Shown: one piece after another, positions 45,011 through 56,847 of the stretch
Numbering within the stretch: the stretch's first letter is position 1
Layout: the number at the start of each line of letters is the position of its first letter
Assembly (NCBI GenBank): GCA_964036195.1
Contig: OZ038453.1
Span: 10,369,469 to 10,433,468 of the forward strand
Direction of reading: 5' to 3'
DNA: 64,000 nt
Source: Sphaerolaimus hirsutus
Lineage: Eukaryota; Nematoda; Chromadorea; Monhysterida; Sphaerolaimidae
The notes under the pieces: generated by a model
Seen by the model: the letters and a program-made list of their open reading frames with translations, nothing else
What the model was told of the DNA's origin: nothing
Databases searched by the model: none
Position numbers and translations under genes: made by a program

Positions 45011-46710
45011 ATGGACGAACGCTTACGCGCTCAACGAGGCGCACCAGCCGCCTCAGCCATGCCTTCGAGCAACGTAGATGAAGCCGACACAACTCATCCG
45101 TTGACTAAGCATAGCCGGGCGTTGACTGGAGTTCGCAATGGCGTATTGCGATTCACAACTAAACCGATTCCTAAAATCGTCAAGGACGAGTCACAACCCG
45201 TCGCGGCAAATTTGCGCGCGGCGGAGGAAGTATTAGAATTACTTCAGACCTACGTCTACCAAGCTGAGATGAAACACTCGGACCTGTCCCTAGCTATGGA
45301 ACGATTCACATCCATCGTTCAAGACTACATCACAAGCTTGGACAGAGACCAAGACGGTGCGGCCGAAGAAGCAAAGAGCGCCAATGCGAAATTGGAACGC
45401 GCGCTCTACTCGGGCTTGAACAACGCGACGATGCTCATGGATGAGCTGGAATCGAAGATGGCGTCCGCCAAAGCGCAAATCAAATCCGCGGAAAGGTTGA
45501 TACTTTCCTTGAAAGGTCAGTCCACTGTTGATTTAACTACTCAACCCCCTTCACAACCACCCCTTAATGTCACAACGGGAAGTAGTTCTCAACCTTCACA
45601 ACCGGAAACTTTGTTAAAGTTGCCTAAAATCGAGCTTGCTAAATATAACGGTGATCCGTTAGAATGGGCAGCTTGGTGGGAAATTTTTTGAGCTCAAATT
45701 CACGACAGAGCTACTTTGTCAAACGGTATGAAATATACGTACCTCAAACTCAGCCTCACCGGTCCAGCAGCCGAACTGCTGGCCGGATTAAAAGGTGATG
45801 GTCGTGATTACATCACAGCGGTCACCATGTTAAAGTCAAACTTTGGTGAAACGCATAGGGTACAAGCAGCCCTTTGGGATAAATTGTATTCACTTGAAAA
45901 ACCTTCGTCGAGAGGAGATTCCCTCACAAATTTCACAGTACCCTTTTGTCAACTCTCAATCAATTAAAAGAAAGAGGCGAAAGTGTCGATTCTGGTGCTG
46001 TTTTAAGAATAATTAGAGGTTATCTTCCCGATAATATTGTTCTTGCCGTCACAGAAGAACACCGGAATTCGATGCGCACTGCGGCAACCAACGACACAGA
46101 ACTCACAGTCGTCAGGTTTGTTGATGCATTAACTACCATTGCTCGTGCTCGGTTAGATGCGATGAAAACTGAACAGCAAGGTTCACAATCTTCAAATGTT
46201 GTTCAGAAATCACAAAATTCATCGTCAAAAAAGCCACAAAGTGGAGGTGGTTGGCAACCGCAAAAGAAAAAGGGAAATAAATCACAAAATACCTTTTCTA
46301 AACAGAAACCTATTCACAACACGGTTGCTTTTGCTGGTACAAATGCTAACGTTGGTAAACAACAGGGAAAAAATAAAAATTCCACTCAACCTCCCTGAAC
46401 TCCCGCGAGCGGAGCGATTAATCAAAAGCAGTTTTCACAACCTGCTACTGATTATCGCAAGCCAAAGTTCGAATGCTTGTTCTGTGGCATCAAAGAGCAC
46501 TACACCATCGATTGCCCTCAATACGTCACACCGAAAGAGCGCATCGATCGGCTGCAAGCTTTGGGCGAAGTGTGCACGCAGTGCACACGCAGAGGTCATC
46601 AAACAGCGCAGTGCACTCAACGATTGAGTTGCTACTATTGTCGCCAGATCAATCAGCATCACGGGGCGTTCTGTCCTAACAGACCGGCACCCGCACGGCG
46701 TCAGGTAAAC
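45011..46710 (+). pseudogene. BEL gag (broken)
   Basis: Starts at ATG 45011. Residues about 70-165 are helical and rich in Ala/Leu/Glu. A Gln/Ser/Pro linker leads to KLPKIELAKYNGDPLEW, the conserved BEL gag capsid entry, and later LKLSLTGPAAELLAGL. Interrupted by TGA at 45689, a frameshift at about 45935-45950 and TGA at 46396. The C-terminal part has three zinc knuckles: CLFCGIKEHYTIDC (about 46471-46518), CTQCTRRGHQTAQC (about 46573-46614) and CYYCRQINQHHGAFC (about 46631-46675). Capsid and RNA-binding role in intact relatives. Confidence 0.85.
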
Positions 46711-47802
46711 AATTCACAAAATAAAGCCTTTGTCACAGCAACGAACGCTAATTTTGTCAACGCTCAGGTAATCACAACGGGCGCGGCTTCGTCACAAGCG
46801 CCGCCATCGTATCCACCTTCACACACGGAACCGATGAGCATGCGTGTCATCCCCCCGGACGACAACGATTTTCGGTGGGGACAGCAGACGCTGTACCAGA
46901 TGGATATAGACGGCCCGCTGGACATGGGCGAATGGCCGAAACCCGCCAATGAGCTCCAGGTGAGAGCTCAGGAGGAAGCGCGCAAGTATCACAGCGAAAA
47001 CGAGCTGTGGACGACGCTCCGCGCCAGCCTCATCAAGGACGGCATGGACATGGAGACCGTCGAGGCCAAGATACGCGGCTTCCAACAGAAACGGTATGAG
47101 GTGTACCCACACCTCAACCCGAACCAGATGTCATCGTCGGTGCCACTTCAACCCAGTCACAGGCCCACGGTGGAGGTGTTGAGCGCACAGGCGGGTTACC
47201 GTAACCCCAATGCCGCTACCAGGCAGCAGGCCAAACAAGAGTGTGAGTTCGATTTTGCGCCTATTGTTCGTTTGCAAGTGGCCCAGGCTTCATTAGTTAA
47301 TAAAGACGCTGAATTAAATCGAGTCACAGACCCTTTGTTAATATTCTTTGACACGGGATGCAAATATTCATACATCAAAGCATCCGTGGCAAATGAGTAT
47401 AACTTTGAAAACAAAGGAGACGTCGTTCTTCAAATGAACGTGTTTGCGACAAAAACGCCAGTCACAGTCAATACATTTTTGATCGAGGCCGTTATGCCTA
47501 TTTACAAACACGTTGACAATCAGGGCAATATGTTACAAATTCCGCTCACATTGCGTGCGGTCGATAATTTGGCAACATATGCATGCCCACCTCCTTTGTC
47601 ACAAGAAGACAAAACAGTCATTTACGTTGTGTACGGTAAACATGCACAAGAACAATTCGCGGAACCGCTTGAATTGACGGAAATGACTGATGAGTTGTCA
47701 CAAACTATGTCAACCAGATGTGGTCATTGGTCAAGACTATTATTGGAAGTTCGATATTCGACCAACAGAAGTCGAACTCCCATCTGGATTGATAGTAGTT
47801 GA
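46711..47802 (+). pseudogene. BEL protease region
   Basis: Continues the frame of the zinc knuckles through a spacer, then ELNRVTDPLLIFFDTGCKYS, with the aspartic protease DTG at 47350-47358. The frame is lost at about 47700. The sense continues in another frame as VVIGQDYYWKF, the conserved end of the BEL protease domain, indicating a frameshift. A spacer between knuckles and protease with many Met/Glu residues (46830-47120) has higher GC than its surroundings. Confidence 0.8.
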
Positions 47803-50800
47803 ATCGATACTTGGATTGATGCTTGGCGGAAATGCGTCATCACAGTCATTTGTCACAACACCTGACATCATGCCACATCAATTCATGGTATCATGCTGTT
47901 CACATGCATCATCAGCTGTTGCTGTTGGTCAAGAGACATTATTTCAATTTCACAGTCTCGAGTCAATAGGCATCACAGACGATCCATTGTCACACGATGA
48001 CGACATAGCAGAACAGTTAATTCTGGAATCAATTACATTTGATCCAGAAACTGGACGCTATAGCGTAGATTGGCCATTCAAATCAACAATTCACGAATTG
48101 CCAACCAACAATGCAGAAGCATTTCGCCGCTTTCTGTCATTGTTGAAACGGTTTCGAAAAGATCCCGATTTATTTGCAACATACGCTAAAGTCATCTCTG
48201 ATCAACTTCACAAGGGCGTCATAGAACCCGTCTATGGTTCACAAGACGGTTTGCAAGAACACATCTTACCACATCAACCTGTCATCACACCTGGCAGATC
48301 GACAACATGTCGAATAGTGTATGATGGTTCTGCAGGCAAGCCAAGTCTCAACAATTGCTTATTTTGAGGCCCAGTTCTCACACCACTGGCGCTCGGATTA
48401 ATGCTTCGTTTCAGAGCCGGAACAGTTGTGTTATTGGCAGATATCGAAAAAGCATTTTTACAAATTGCTCTTCACCCAAAATCACGCGCTTTCACAAAAT
48501 TTTATTGGCTGCGTGATGACACCATTCCGACTCACGAAGATAACATTCAAATGATGCAATTCACAAGGGTGCTATTTGGTCTCACATGCAGTCCATCCAT
48601 TTTGTTGACTGTTATCAAATATCACCTGGAAGCGGAACTAGCTTCCATGCATCCCGCTGATTCACACGAACGAGCGAAATTGGAGTTGTTGCTCAACAGC
48701 ATTTACGTTGATAATTTAGTTATCAGCGTAGATGATGAAAAATATGCAATCCAGCTCTATCGTTTAATTAAAGCTGTTTTTGCCAGAGCAAATTTCAACA
48801 TGCGCGAATGGATGACAAATTCGGGTGTAGTTTCTGAAAAAATCAAACCTGATGATCTCAACCCGAAACAGTCACAATATATCAAAGTCATGGGTCTTGT
48901 TTACGATCACATCGAAGACACCATCGCGCTACCAACTCCAAAGAAAGATTTCACGCTTATTGTCACAGCTACACGCCACAATCTGAATAAATTGCTGGCT
49001 TCAACATATGACCCTATTGGCATCACAGCACCCGCGTTATTTCAGTTGAAATTTCGCGTGTCACAAATAATTCAAAGGTGCAATATCACAGCCTGGGACG
49101 AACTCATCGAAGACCCAGAGGCGGATGACTTACTGGACGATTTGAAACGACATCTTTCGTCCATTAGTCAAGTCAAATTTCCGCGCTCATTTCACTCTTT
49201 TGGCATTGATGTCAAAGACAAAACACGTCCCTTAGAGTTGCACGTTTTTTGTGATGCCTCAAAAGACGGATATGCCGTTTGCGCTTATTTGCGTCAACAA
49301 GCAAATTCACCTGATGAATACGGCTATGAAGATCTCCGACATTTTAGTGGTTTTCTCACAGCTCGCACAAAATTAGCCCCACTTCCATCAAAACAAGGTC
49401 AACCCCTCACAATCACACACTTGGAATTGCTCGGTGTCACAATTGGTGCACAGCTCATCGATTATTTACATCATGAACTCGTTGAGCTAGGTGGATGGAA
49501 AATTCACAGCAATTTCCTATGGACCGATAGTACAGTTGTCATCGGCTGGCTATATACTTCAAAGCCGCTGGCTACTGTTGTCAATAATCGGGTCACAAAA
49601 ATCCATTCATTTATGTCAAAGCATTGCATTCAAATCTGCAAAGTTGCTACGAAAGACAATCCGGCTGACATCGCGTCGCGAGGATGTACTTTTGATCAAC
49701 TAATGATCGAAACAATGTGGTTCACAGGACCATCATTTTTCGCTGAACCTTTCACAGCAGACATTGTTGACATTTCGCAATATCAAGCTCAACCTGTCAC
49801 CGAAGAGCTTGCGAAAGGCGACACTCACATAAGTCGACCTTTATACGCTGGTGCAGTAACTTCACAGCCTGCTTCACAGCCTGCTAATGCTCTTTCACAA
49901 CAAGTACCTATCAATTTGGACCCCAATCTGTCACAAAATGTCACTCCTCAAAATCCGTTTGTCGAAAGTCGGCAACGTCACATCCCATCAAATCCGTTCG
50001 AAATAGATATTCGACGATTTTCAACACTGTCAGAATTGTTGCGCACTGTCGTTTATTTGCTTCGGGTCAAAACATATTGGCTAAATCGCTCTATGCATAA
50101 AGCTGCAAAACGCGACAGCGAATATCTGTCTAAGGCTATCACACAAGCCGATCTGAATGAAGCATTTCGACATGTGTTGCGCATTGCACAAGCTGAGGAG
50201 TGCGCCAGTTGCATTTCACAAGCGCAACTGGGCAAGCACCACATGCTCAAATGGGACGCGTGGAATAATTTATTATATTGTGTCACGCGTGTGTCTCACA
50301 AAGAACACCAAAACCCTTCGTTGTTTTACTACCTACCAAAAACAGGATGGTTAACAACGCTTGTGGTTACGCATTTTCATGAGCTTGCTGGTCACAGTGG
50401 CATGCTTCACACCTTAGCGGATTTACGCGAACACTGCTGGTTGTCAAGTGCCAAGCAAGTAGTTGCAAAAATCTTGCGCAAATGCGTCACATGCCGCAAA
50501 GCGGAAGGAGGTCCATTCACATTACCTGATTTTCACACGTTACCTGTCACTCGAACTCAATCACAAATCAAGCCATTTCAACACGTTGGCATTGATTATA
50601 TGGGACCGTTAGTTTATTCACAAAACGGTACCCGTCACAGTCAACACATTTTGTTGCTAACATGCTTCAGTACACGCGCCATTCATTTAGAGTCAGCAAA
50701 CAGTGTCTCGACAGCCGACACAATTATGGCTCTAAATCGCTTCATTTCGCGTCGCGGCATGCCGGACACAATTTGGTCCGACAATGCCCCCGCGTTTAAA

Positions 50801-51826
50801 AATTGTGTCAAATTACTGCCGGATGTAAAATGGCATTTTATCACAGCCAATAGTCCCTGGCAGGGCGGTGTGTACGAACGCATGGTCGGCTTAGTCAAAC
50901 GCTTGCTCAAAAAAGCATGCGGCTGACGTTGTCTCACATGGCATGAGTTTCTCACAGTCATGCTTGACGTCGAATTCTCCGTCAACACGCGACCATTGTC
51001 ATATTTGTCAAACACAGACATTGGTGCGGCGATACTCCGCCCAATACATTTTCTTTGGGGCACCCCACCACCATGTTACATGGATGAAAAACGTGAGTTG
51101 GAACTCGATTCCACCACGATTAAGCCCATGCGAAAAATTCCAAAAGAAGAATGGGATGGGCCAACTGATGGATCTTTCAATCAGTCACCTTCACAAATCG
51201 AAAAATCCTACACATTCACACCCCCACGTGTCAATGACGTCAATTGCATTGACGAAATTGCACTCAACTCTGTGCCTGAAAAGGACAGAGATGACATCAT
51301 ATTACTTTGGGATCAAATTCGCCACAACCGTGAAGTGCTCTGGTATGAGTGGTCGCGTCAATATATCGACCTACTCAAAGATCGAGCTAAAAATCAACGC
51401 TTGAAAAGGGGCACTATCAACAAGGCTCCCAAACATGGCCAAGTGGTGTTAATCATTGACGATAAACAACCACGCGGCATGTGGCAAATGGGCCGCATTC
51501 ACGAAATACACGTGTCAAGCGATGGCAAAATACGTGCAGTCACAGTATTGTCAAGCAACGGCCGTCGCACATGTAGATCTCCATCTAACCTCGTTCCTCT
51601 TGAAATCGACACAGAGGATGGTGTTGAATACAAAATCGACACCAAGGTCAAAGATGATGATAAATCACAACCACCACCCGACAATGATGATGATTCACAA
51701 GCCGATCAATCACATCAACAATCACAATCTTCGCATTCACAACAAGACGCAAGACGAGCAAACCCACATCAAACATGTCGCTACACTGGCACATATTCAT
51801 TCTGGGGAAATGTGTCGCACTTAATG
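47690..51826 (+). pseudogene. BEL pol: RT, RNase H, integrase (broken)
   Basis: RT: CRIVYDGSAGKPSLNNCL, a TGA at 48365, then LLADIEKAFLQIALHP (catalytic Asp about 48440), FTRVLFGLTCSPSIL, and IYVDNLVI at 48711-48734, where the usual second Asp of the active site reads Asn. RNase H: LHVFCDASKDGYAV (about 49240), THLELLGV, WTDSTVVIGW and NPADIASRG supply the acidic residues. Integrase: an H...H then CVTCR zinc site (about 50380-50500); catalytic Asp in HVGIDYMGPL (about 50590) and SDNAPAFKN (about 50773); Glu in GVYERMVGL (about 50870). TGA at 50924, then the C-terminal domain with MWQMGRIHEIH. The frame is ended at 51834 by a hAT-like insertion. Confidence 0.9.
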
Positions 51827-52700
51827 GCACTCACCAGGCTGTCCAGGAGGGGCACATACAAACTGGGGTACACTGGGCACATACAAATTTGCATGTGCCC
51901 AATTTTGGAAACATACATTTGTGTTACAGTTTGTATGTGCCCAAACCATGAGGCACATGCATGTTTGTATGTTCCCACAGCTGGGCACATGCATGCGCGC
52001 ACACGCGTGTATGTTTCCCAAATGCGGGCACATACAATTTTCTAGAAGTCTGTATGTTCCCCATACTGGGCACATACATATTTACATGCACACGCACCTT
52101 ACGGGGCCATCATAAATTCAATCAATTGCGCCGCCGCCATAAATCCCCCATTTATCGACTGGCATCAAACGATCTTATTGGTGTCTATTAAACACAAAGG
52201 CATAGTCAGTTGCCGCACACACATAGGTATACTCCGGTTACTTTACACCTTGCACGCGTGGTTCCTGCTGGAAGTGTGCCAACGATGGTTAACGCGTGCG
52301 AGTTTCATAAAAAGAAAACAAAATTGATCGCTGTTATAATGTTATTCATTAACATAATCACATCGATGAGTTTTTCATCTTTTTACGGAAATCACATGAT
52401 TTAGTAGTCATTGGCACGCTTCCAACACGATACATAAATAAGTGCGAGGGCAGAGTATCATGTCCGCCGAGTATATGAAGATGCCGCAATCACTGTGGTG
52501 AGCTACTGGACATGCAAAGTTCTGGCTGCTGATTCTTATGAAAGTTTATCGAGTGCGGCACAGGCCACAGTAGTTGCGGCATCATCACATGTCTGTGCGG
52601 CAACTGCTTTGTGTTTGCCACCAAGGTGGCGCACTGCTTTCTGAACTTGCGACACCAAAAATATAGCAACAAGTGATATACTAAACGGCGACAATAAAAT

Positions 52701-53123
52701 TACCCTATTTCTTCTAATAGAAGCCCTTCTACCTATTTTTTTCGGCAACTTTTTAACCCACCCTTCTATTGGAGACGCCCTCCTATTGGAGACCGCCCTT
52801 CTATTTTTTCCGCCAATTTTTCAGCTGATTTTTTTCACGTTCAGCCAAGGTTAATTAAAGTGTTACATCACACAAAGTTCAATGATTCATATAGTTCATT
52901 CAACATTTGCTGTGAAATAACCCCAAATCAATGTACCAAAGTCACGAAATCACAGCGTTCGCTGATATATTATTTTATGCATTTGGCGCTGGCACAATAA
53001 ATACCAGCACTTTGTGTACCTTTCATCGGAGACCGCCCTTCTAATTTATTTTGTGGCCCAAATAAAGTCGAAAAAGTGTACTTTCTATTGGAGACCCGCC
53101 CTTCTATTAGAAGAAATACGGTA
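52701..53123. repeat. MITE, CTTCTATTGGAGACCGCCC family, copy 2
   Basis: TACCCTATTTCTTCTAATAG at the left and CTATTAGAAGAAATACGGTA at the right, with GCCCTTCTATTGGAGAC units. Homologous to 35695-36093. Nested in the 3.47 kb hAT element. Confidence 0.75.
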
Positions 53124-53887
53124 ATATACGCCAGTCAATAAATGTGCACCGCCAGGCTACTGCAGCCTGCGCGGCGATTCCCATGCATTGCTTGATCGCA
53201 AATTTTGCACAATAACCTTTGTTGTAACTGTAAATGTCCAATTACAATTACCTAATTGAAACAGATTTAGTTTGAATGTCAATTAAATCTTTCATTGCTG
53301 ATAATAGATTGAAGGCAGGTCTGAAAACCGCTATTTACTCTGAGCAGACCGTAGTGCTGTGCATACATGGTGGCTACATGGTACATACAAACTACAACTT
53401 TCATAAAAATTTGATCTAAATATTTTAATTTTCCAAAAACTTTATATTTAAGTACCACTTATTGCCCAACAATTTTTTCTCTTGTCTACCTCACTAAAAC
53501 AGTAATGAAGATAAGCATATTCATTTACTCAAAACCATCTCAAAACTTTATAAACAGGCCAGCTGGTAGGGGTCAAGTGTCAAAACCACACTCTACACAC
53601 TAAAATACAGGATGGTCCACAATTTCTAAAATACACATTTTTGTTTCACAAATTCAGCTTCTTTTTCACGATATTCAAAAAATAGATTTACAGAGAGATG
53701 TTATTTTATTGATGAGGAAAAAATGTTTCCTTAAATTTTTCAATATTTCCTCCACATTTTTAACAGAGCAATTTACTCATCTTTTAGAGACCCTCAAAAT
53801 TAAAGACTTTTTTCTGCCGAAAATATGAATCACCCTGCATGAGTTTTGATCAGACTACCAATGGTGCACACCATTATACAACTATAA

Positions 53888-54035
53888 TTGGCGGACCGCA
53901 AAGTATGTACAGAGTCCTACCATAATTTATTGAATAAAATTTTGTGATTGATTGAATAATGAATTATACCAAAGTAAAAATGAAATAATCTGATGTAAAA
54001 TTTTTGGTTGATTATTCAATTGCTTATTGCAAGGC
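53888..54035. repeat. GTATACTCG-family MITE, decayed
   Basis: GGCGGACCGCAAAGTATG, CCTACCATAATTTATTGAAT and GATTATTCAATTGCTTATTG match 38564-38757 with losses at both tips. Confidence 0.5.
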
Positions 54036-54039
54036 ATTG

Positions 54040-54860
54040 TACATGACTTTTGACACTTTGCATGACATTTGACATTTTACACGGTCAAAAGTCATGGAAA
54101 ATGCCGTGCAAAATGACAACCGAGTTTCCAACTGGCATGCATTGTTCTGCGAACAATGCGGCACTAGGGTTGGTAAACCAGAACCGAACTGCGGTACCCG
54201 AAAGAGTTTCCTGTTTAGTATAATTTATCAACGCTAGTGCATTTAGAACATGGAAAGTGTACTAGTGTTGGTAAACTAAACTAACCCGGAAACTGTTTCG
54301 GGTACCAAAGTTTGGTTAAGGTTTCCCAACCCTGGTACCGCATTGTTTGCAGAACAACGCGGCACTAGCGTTGGTAAATACTGACCCAAATACCTGGTTT
54401 TCGTGTACCGGGATTCGGGTCGGCATTCACAAACGCTAGTGCTGCATTGTTCTGCAAACAACGCGGCACTAGGTTTGGGAAACCAGAACCGAACTTTGGT
54501 ACCTGAAACAGTTTCGGGTTTAGTAAAATTTATCAACGCTAGTGCATTTAGAACATGGAAAGTGCACTAGCGTTGGAAAACTAAACTAAACCCGAAACTG
54601 TTTCGGGTACTGAAGTTAGATTCTCGTTTCCCACCTCTAGTGCCGCGTTGTTCCGCGACAGGGCATTTTCCATGACGTTTGACCGTGTAACATGTCAAAT
54701 GTCATGCAAAGTGTCAAAAGTCATGGAAAATCCACTGTGAAATGGAAACTCGGTTGCCATTTTGCAGGGCATTTTCCATGACTTTTGACCGTGTAAAATG
54801 TCAAATGTCATGCAAAGTATCAAAAGTCATGTAATAGTCCTTGCAAAATGGCAACTCGGC
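54040..54860. repeat. Tandem/inverted repeats inside the 3.47 kb hAT element
   Basis: Two blocks of TGACTTTTGAC / GTGTAAAATGTCAAATGTC words (54040-54110, 54660-54860) flank two to three inverted copies of an element reading GCACTAGGGTTGGTAAACC and GTTTCGGGTACC. CCAACGCTAGTGC words pair between them. Non-coding. Confidence 0.5.
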
Positions 54861-55312
54861 TGCAGTTATCTGCAGCGAGTGTTTCGGTTATCGATAGAAG
54901 TGAGTGAACATTTTATTCATGCGGTGGCTGGAAGTCCGCATTCATGTGCACCGCAGCGCTGGAAAAAAAACATGCTGTATTCATGATGATTGATTTACAT
55001 TAATATCTTAATTATTTTCCAGAGTATGTTTCCAAACACAGGCACATACAATTTTTCAAAGGTATGTATGTTCCCGTAACTGGGCACATACACGTTTTTC
55101 TGAAATGTATGTGCCCGAAATCTTGGGGAACATACACGCGTGTATGTTTCCAAGCGCGGGCACATACATTTTTAAAGAAAGTTGCATGTGCCCAAAGCTG
55201 GGCACATGCATTCTTTTCATCGCGTGCATGTGCCCAAATATTGGAAACATACATACCGGGCACATGCAGGGCACATACTGTATGTGCCCCTCCCAGACAG
55301 CCTGGCACTCAC

Positions 55313-55762
55313 GTTGCTAATACAGTCAAAATTAGCCAACGCTCTCACATGGACAGATCAATATCACAAAACTTTTAATCTGTGCCATAAAACACGCACT
55401 GGTCACGCGATTCAACTTCCGGAAAAAGTAACATGTCACTTTCCTCAAGTTACCGCTGTAGAGGATATTGTGATATCCATATGGACGTTGCGTGTTCAGC
55501 CACAAACGACACCTATTTATAGATGCTTTCAACAAGAGCATACTATAATCACATATATGAGTCTGGTGGGCGGAAAATCTATGCTGCCACCAGAGATCAT
55601 TAAAAATCACAGAGTCACAACCTACAATTGCATGATCGCCTACCAAAATAAAAATTGGAAAGGCGAACCCTTAATAAAAATCGGTCATGCATTGTGGAGT
55701 ACCAATAAATCACTTCACATCGATTATTGTTACTTTTGTCACAACATGAGTAACACGGTGAT
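55313..55762 (+). pseudogene. BEL env-like gene, 5' part
   Basis: In phase with the pol frame across the 3.47 kb insertion. It encodes a Cys-containing ectodomain segment (for example PIYRCFQQEHTIITYMSL and LHIDYCYFCHNMSN). It is terminated at 55762 by a hAT-like insertion, and the remainder is at 56848-59286. No own start codon was identified, so it may be expressed by splicing or as a pol fusion. Confidence 0.65.
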
Positions 55763-56847
55763 TAGCATTGAAAAAATCTCTGGGAGATTTATATTTAAAA
55801 AATATCAGAAAATCTCAGAAAATATAAGATTTTCTGAGATTTATATTTTTTTCATGATTTTCCAGAGAGATTTAATTATATTTTCTCCTGATTGAGAAAA
55901 TCTCTCGAGAAAATCTCTCTATATTTGCCAATTTTCACCTTCAAATTCACTAGTTCATGTGCTTTTTACCACCTTTTATCTATTTTTAACTATATATTTG
56001 CTTATATACCCATTTTTGGCTATTTCTCCTCTATTTGTAGTTTTTCCTCCCCTTTTTCTGTTCTATGGCATGAAAGAGCCAATAAAAAAGTTTTATGAAA
56101 TACATTTTCTGTACTCAAGTACTTTCAAGAAGTATACATAAAAGAGAGTACTGGTACTTTTTCAGAGGAATTTATTTAGATGTATTTACTCAGTACTCAA
56201 GTATATGAATTTTTGAGTAAACCTTAATGTTGTAATCCCTGAAGCATACTGAACCCCTGCAGTCCAATGAAGACCCAGTGCTCAAGTACGGGGCTGTACC
56301 TAAGCACCGGGTCTACATTGGCACTGGATGTTGCTACTTGTGAAATGGGTAAACTTATGGCACTGAGTTCTAGCTGTTTTAACAACTAAAGAGTTGACAG
56401 CATGCTTTGGAAATGTAGTTACCAAATTTTGGTGAAAAAGTGATCTGATAACTTCTGTGGGGATCACCACACGCACATGAGGAAAAAATGTGCCTAAACC
56501 ATATTTTTGTTCATTATTCAGATACTAAATACATGGTAGTACAAATTGTGCCATCAGTAGACAATAGGCTGTTATCATTGAAATTGTGAATGAAAAAGTT
56601 AAGCAACACATAATGTGCTTCATACCTATTTACTCTGAATGGTTCAAACACCTTGAAATATCGATTAAATCATACTTTTAATTGAGAGATTTTCTGAGAT
56701 TTTTTTGAACTGCAAGAGATTTTCTCAGAGATTTAATTATATTTTCTAAAATGACCCAAGAGATTTAATTATATTTTTTTCTTGAGAGATTTTCTGAGAT
56801 AATATTTAATTATATTTTCTCAAAATCAGTCGTTTTTTTCAATGCTA
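55763..56847. mobile_element. Non-autonomous hAT-like element in BEL env, inverted copy of 9356-10476
   Basis: Tips TAGCATTGAAAAAA and TTTTTTCAATGCTA, with an 8-bp duplication ACGGTGAT / ATGGTGAT (55755-55762 and 56848-56855, one mismatch). The interior is homologous, in reverse orientation, to the 1.12 kb copy in gene 1 intron 10, but lacks the tRNA-like segment. Confidence 0.85.

Larger units (their letters stand above)
51835..55304. mobile_element. Non-autonomous hAT element, 3.47 kb, between BEL pol and env
   Basis: Tips CAGGCTGTCCAGGAGGGGCA and TGCCCCTCCCAGACAGCCTG, with a perfect 8-bp duplication GCACTCAC (51827-51834 and 55305-55312). The first and last 270 bp are packed with GGGCACATAC / GTATGTGCCC words in both orientations, typical of hAT subterminal repeats. 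No transposase. The interior contains older nested repeats (52701-53123, 53888-54035, 54040-54860). Confidence 0.9.

Noticed and set aside
51835-52085. Continuation of the BEL pol frame through CMCPILETYICVTVCMC-like repeats as a Cys-rich protein
   Set aside because: The Cys pattern is the translation of hAT subterminal GTATGTGCCC words beyond the insertion point at 51835, not protein sequence.
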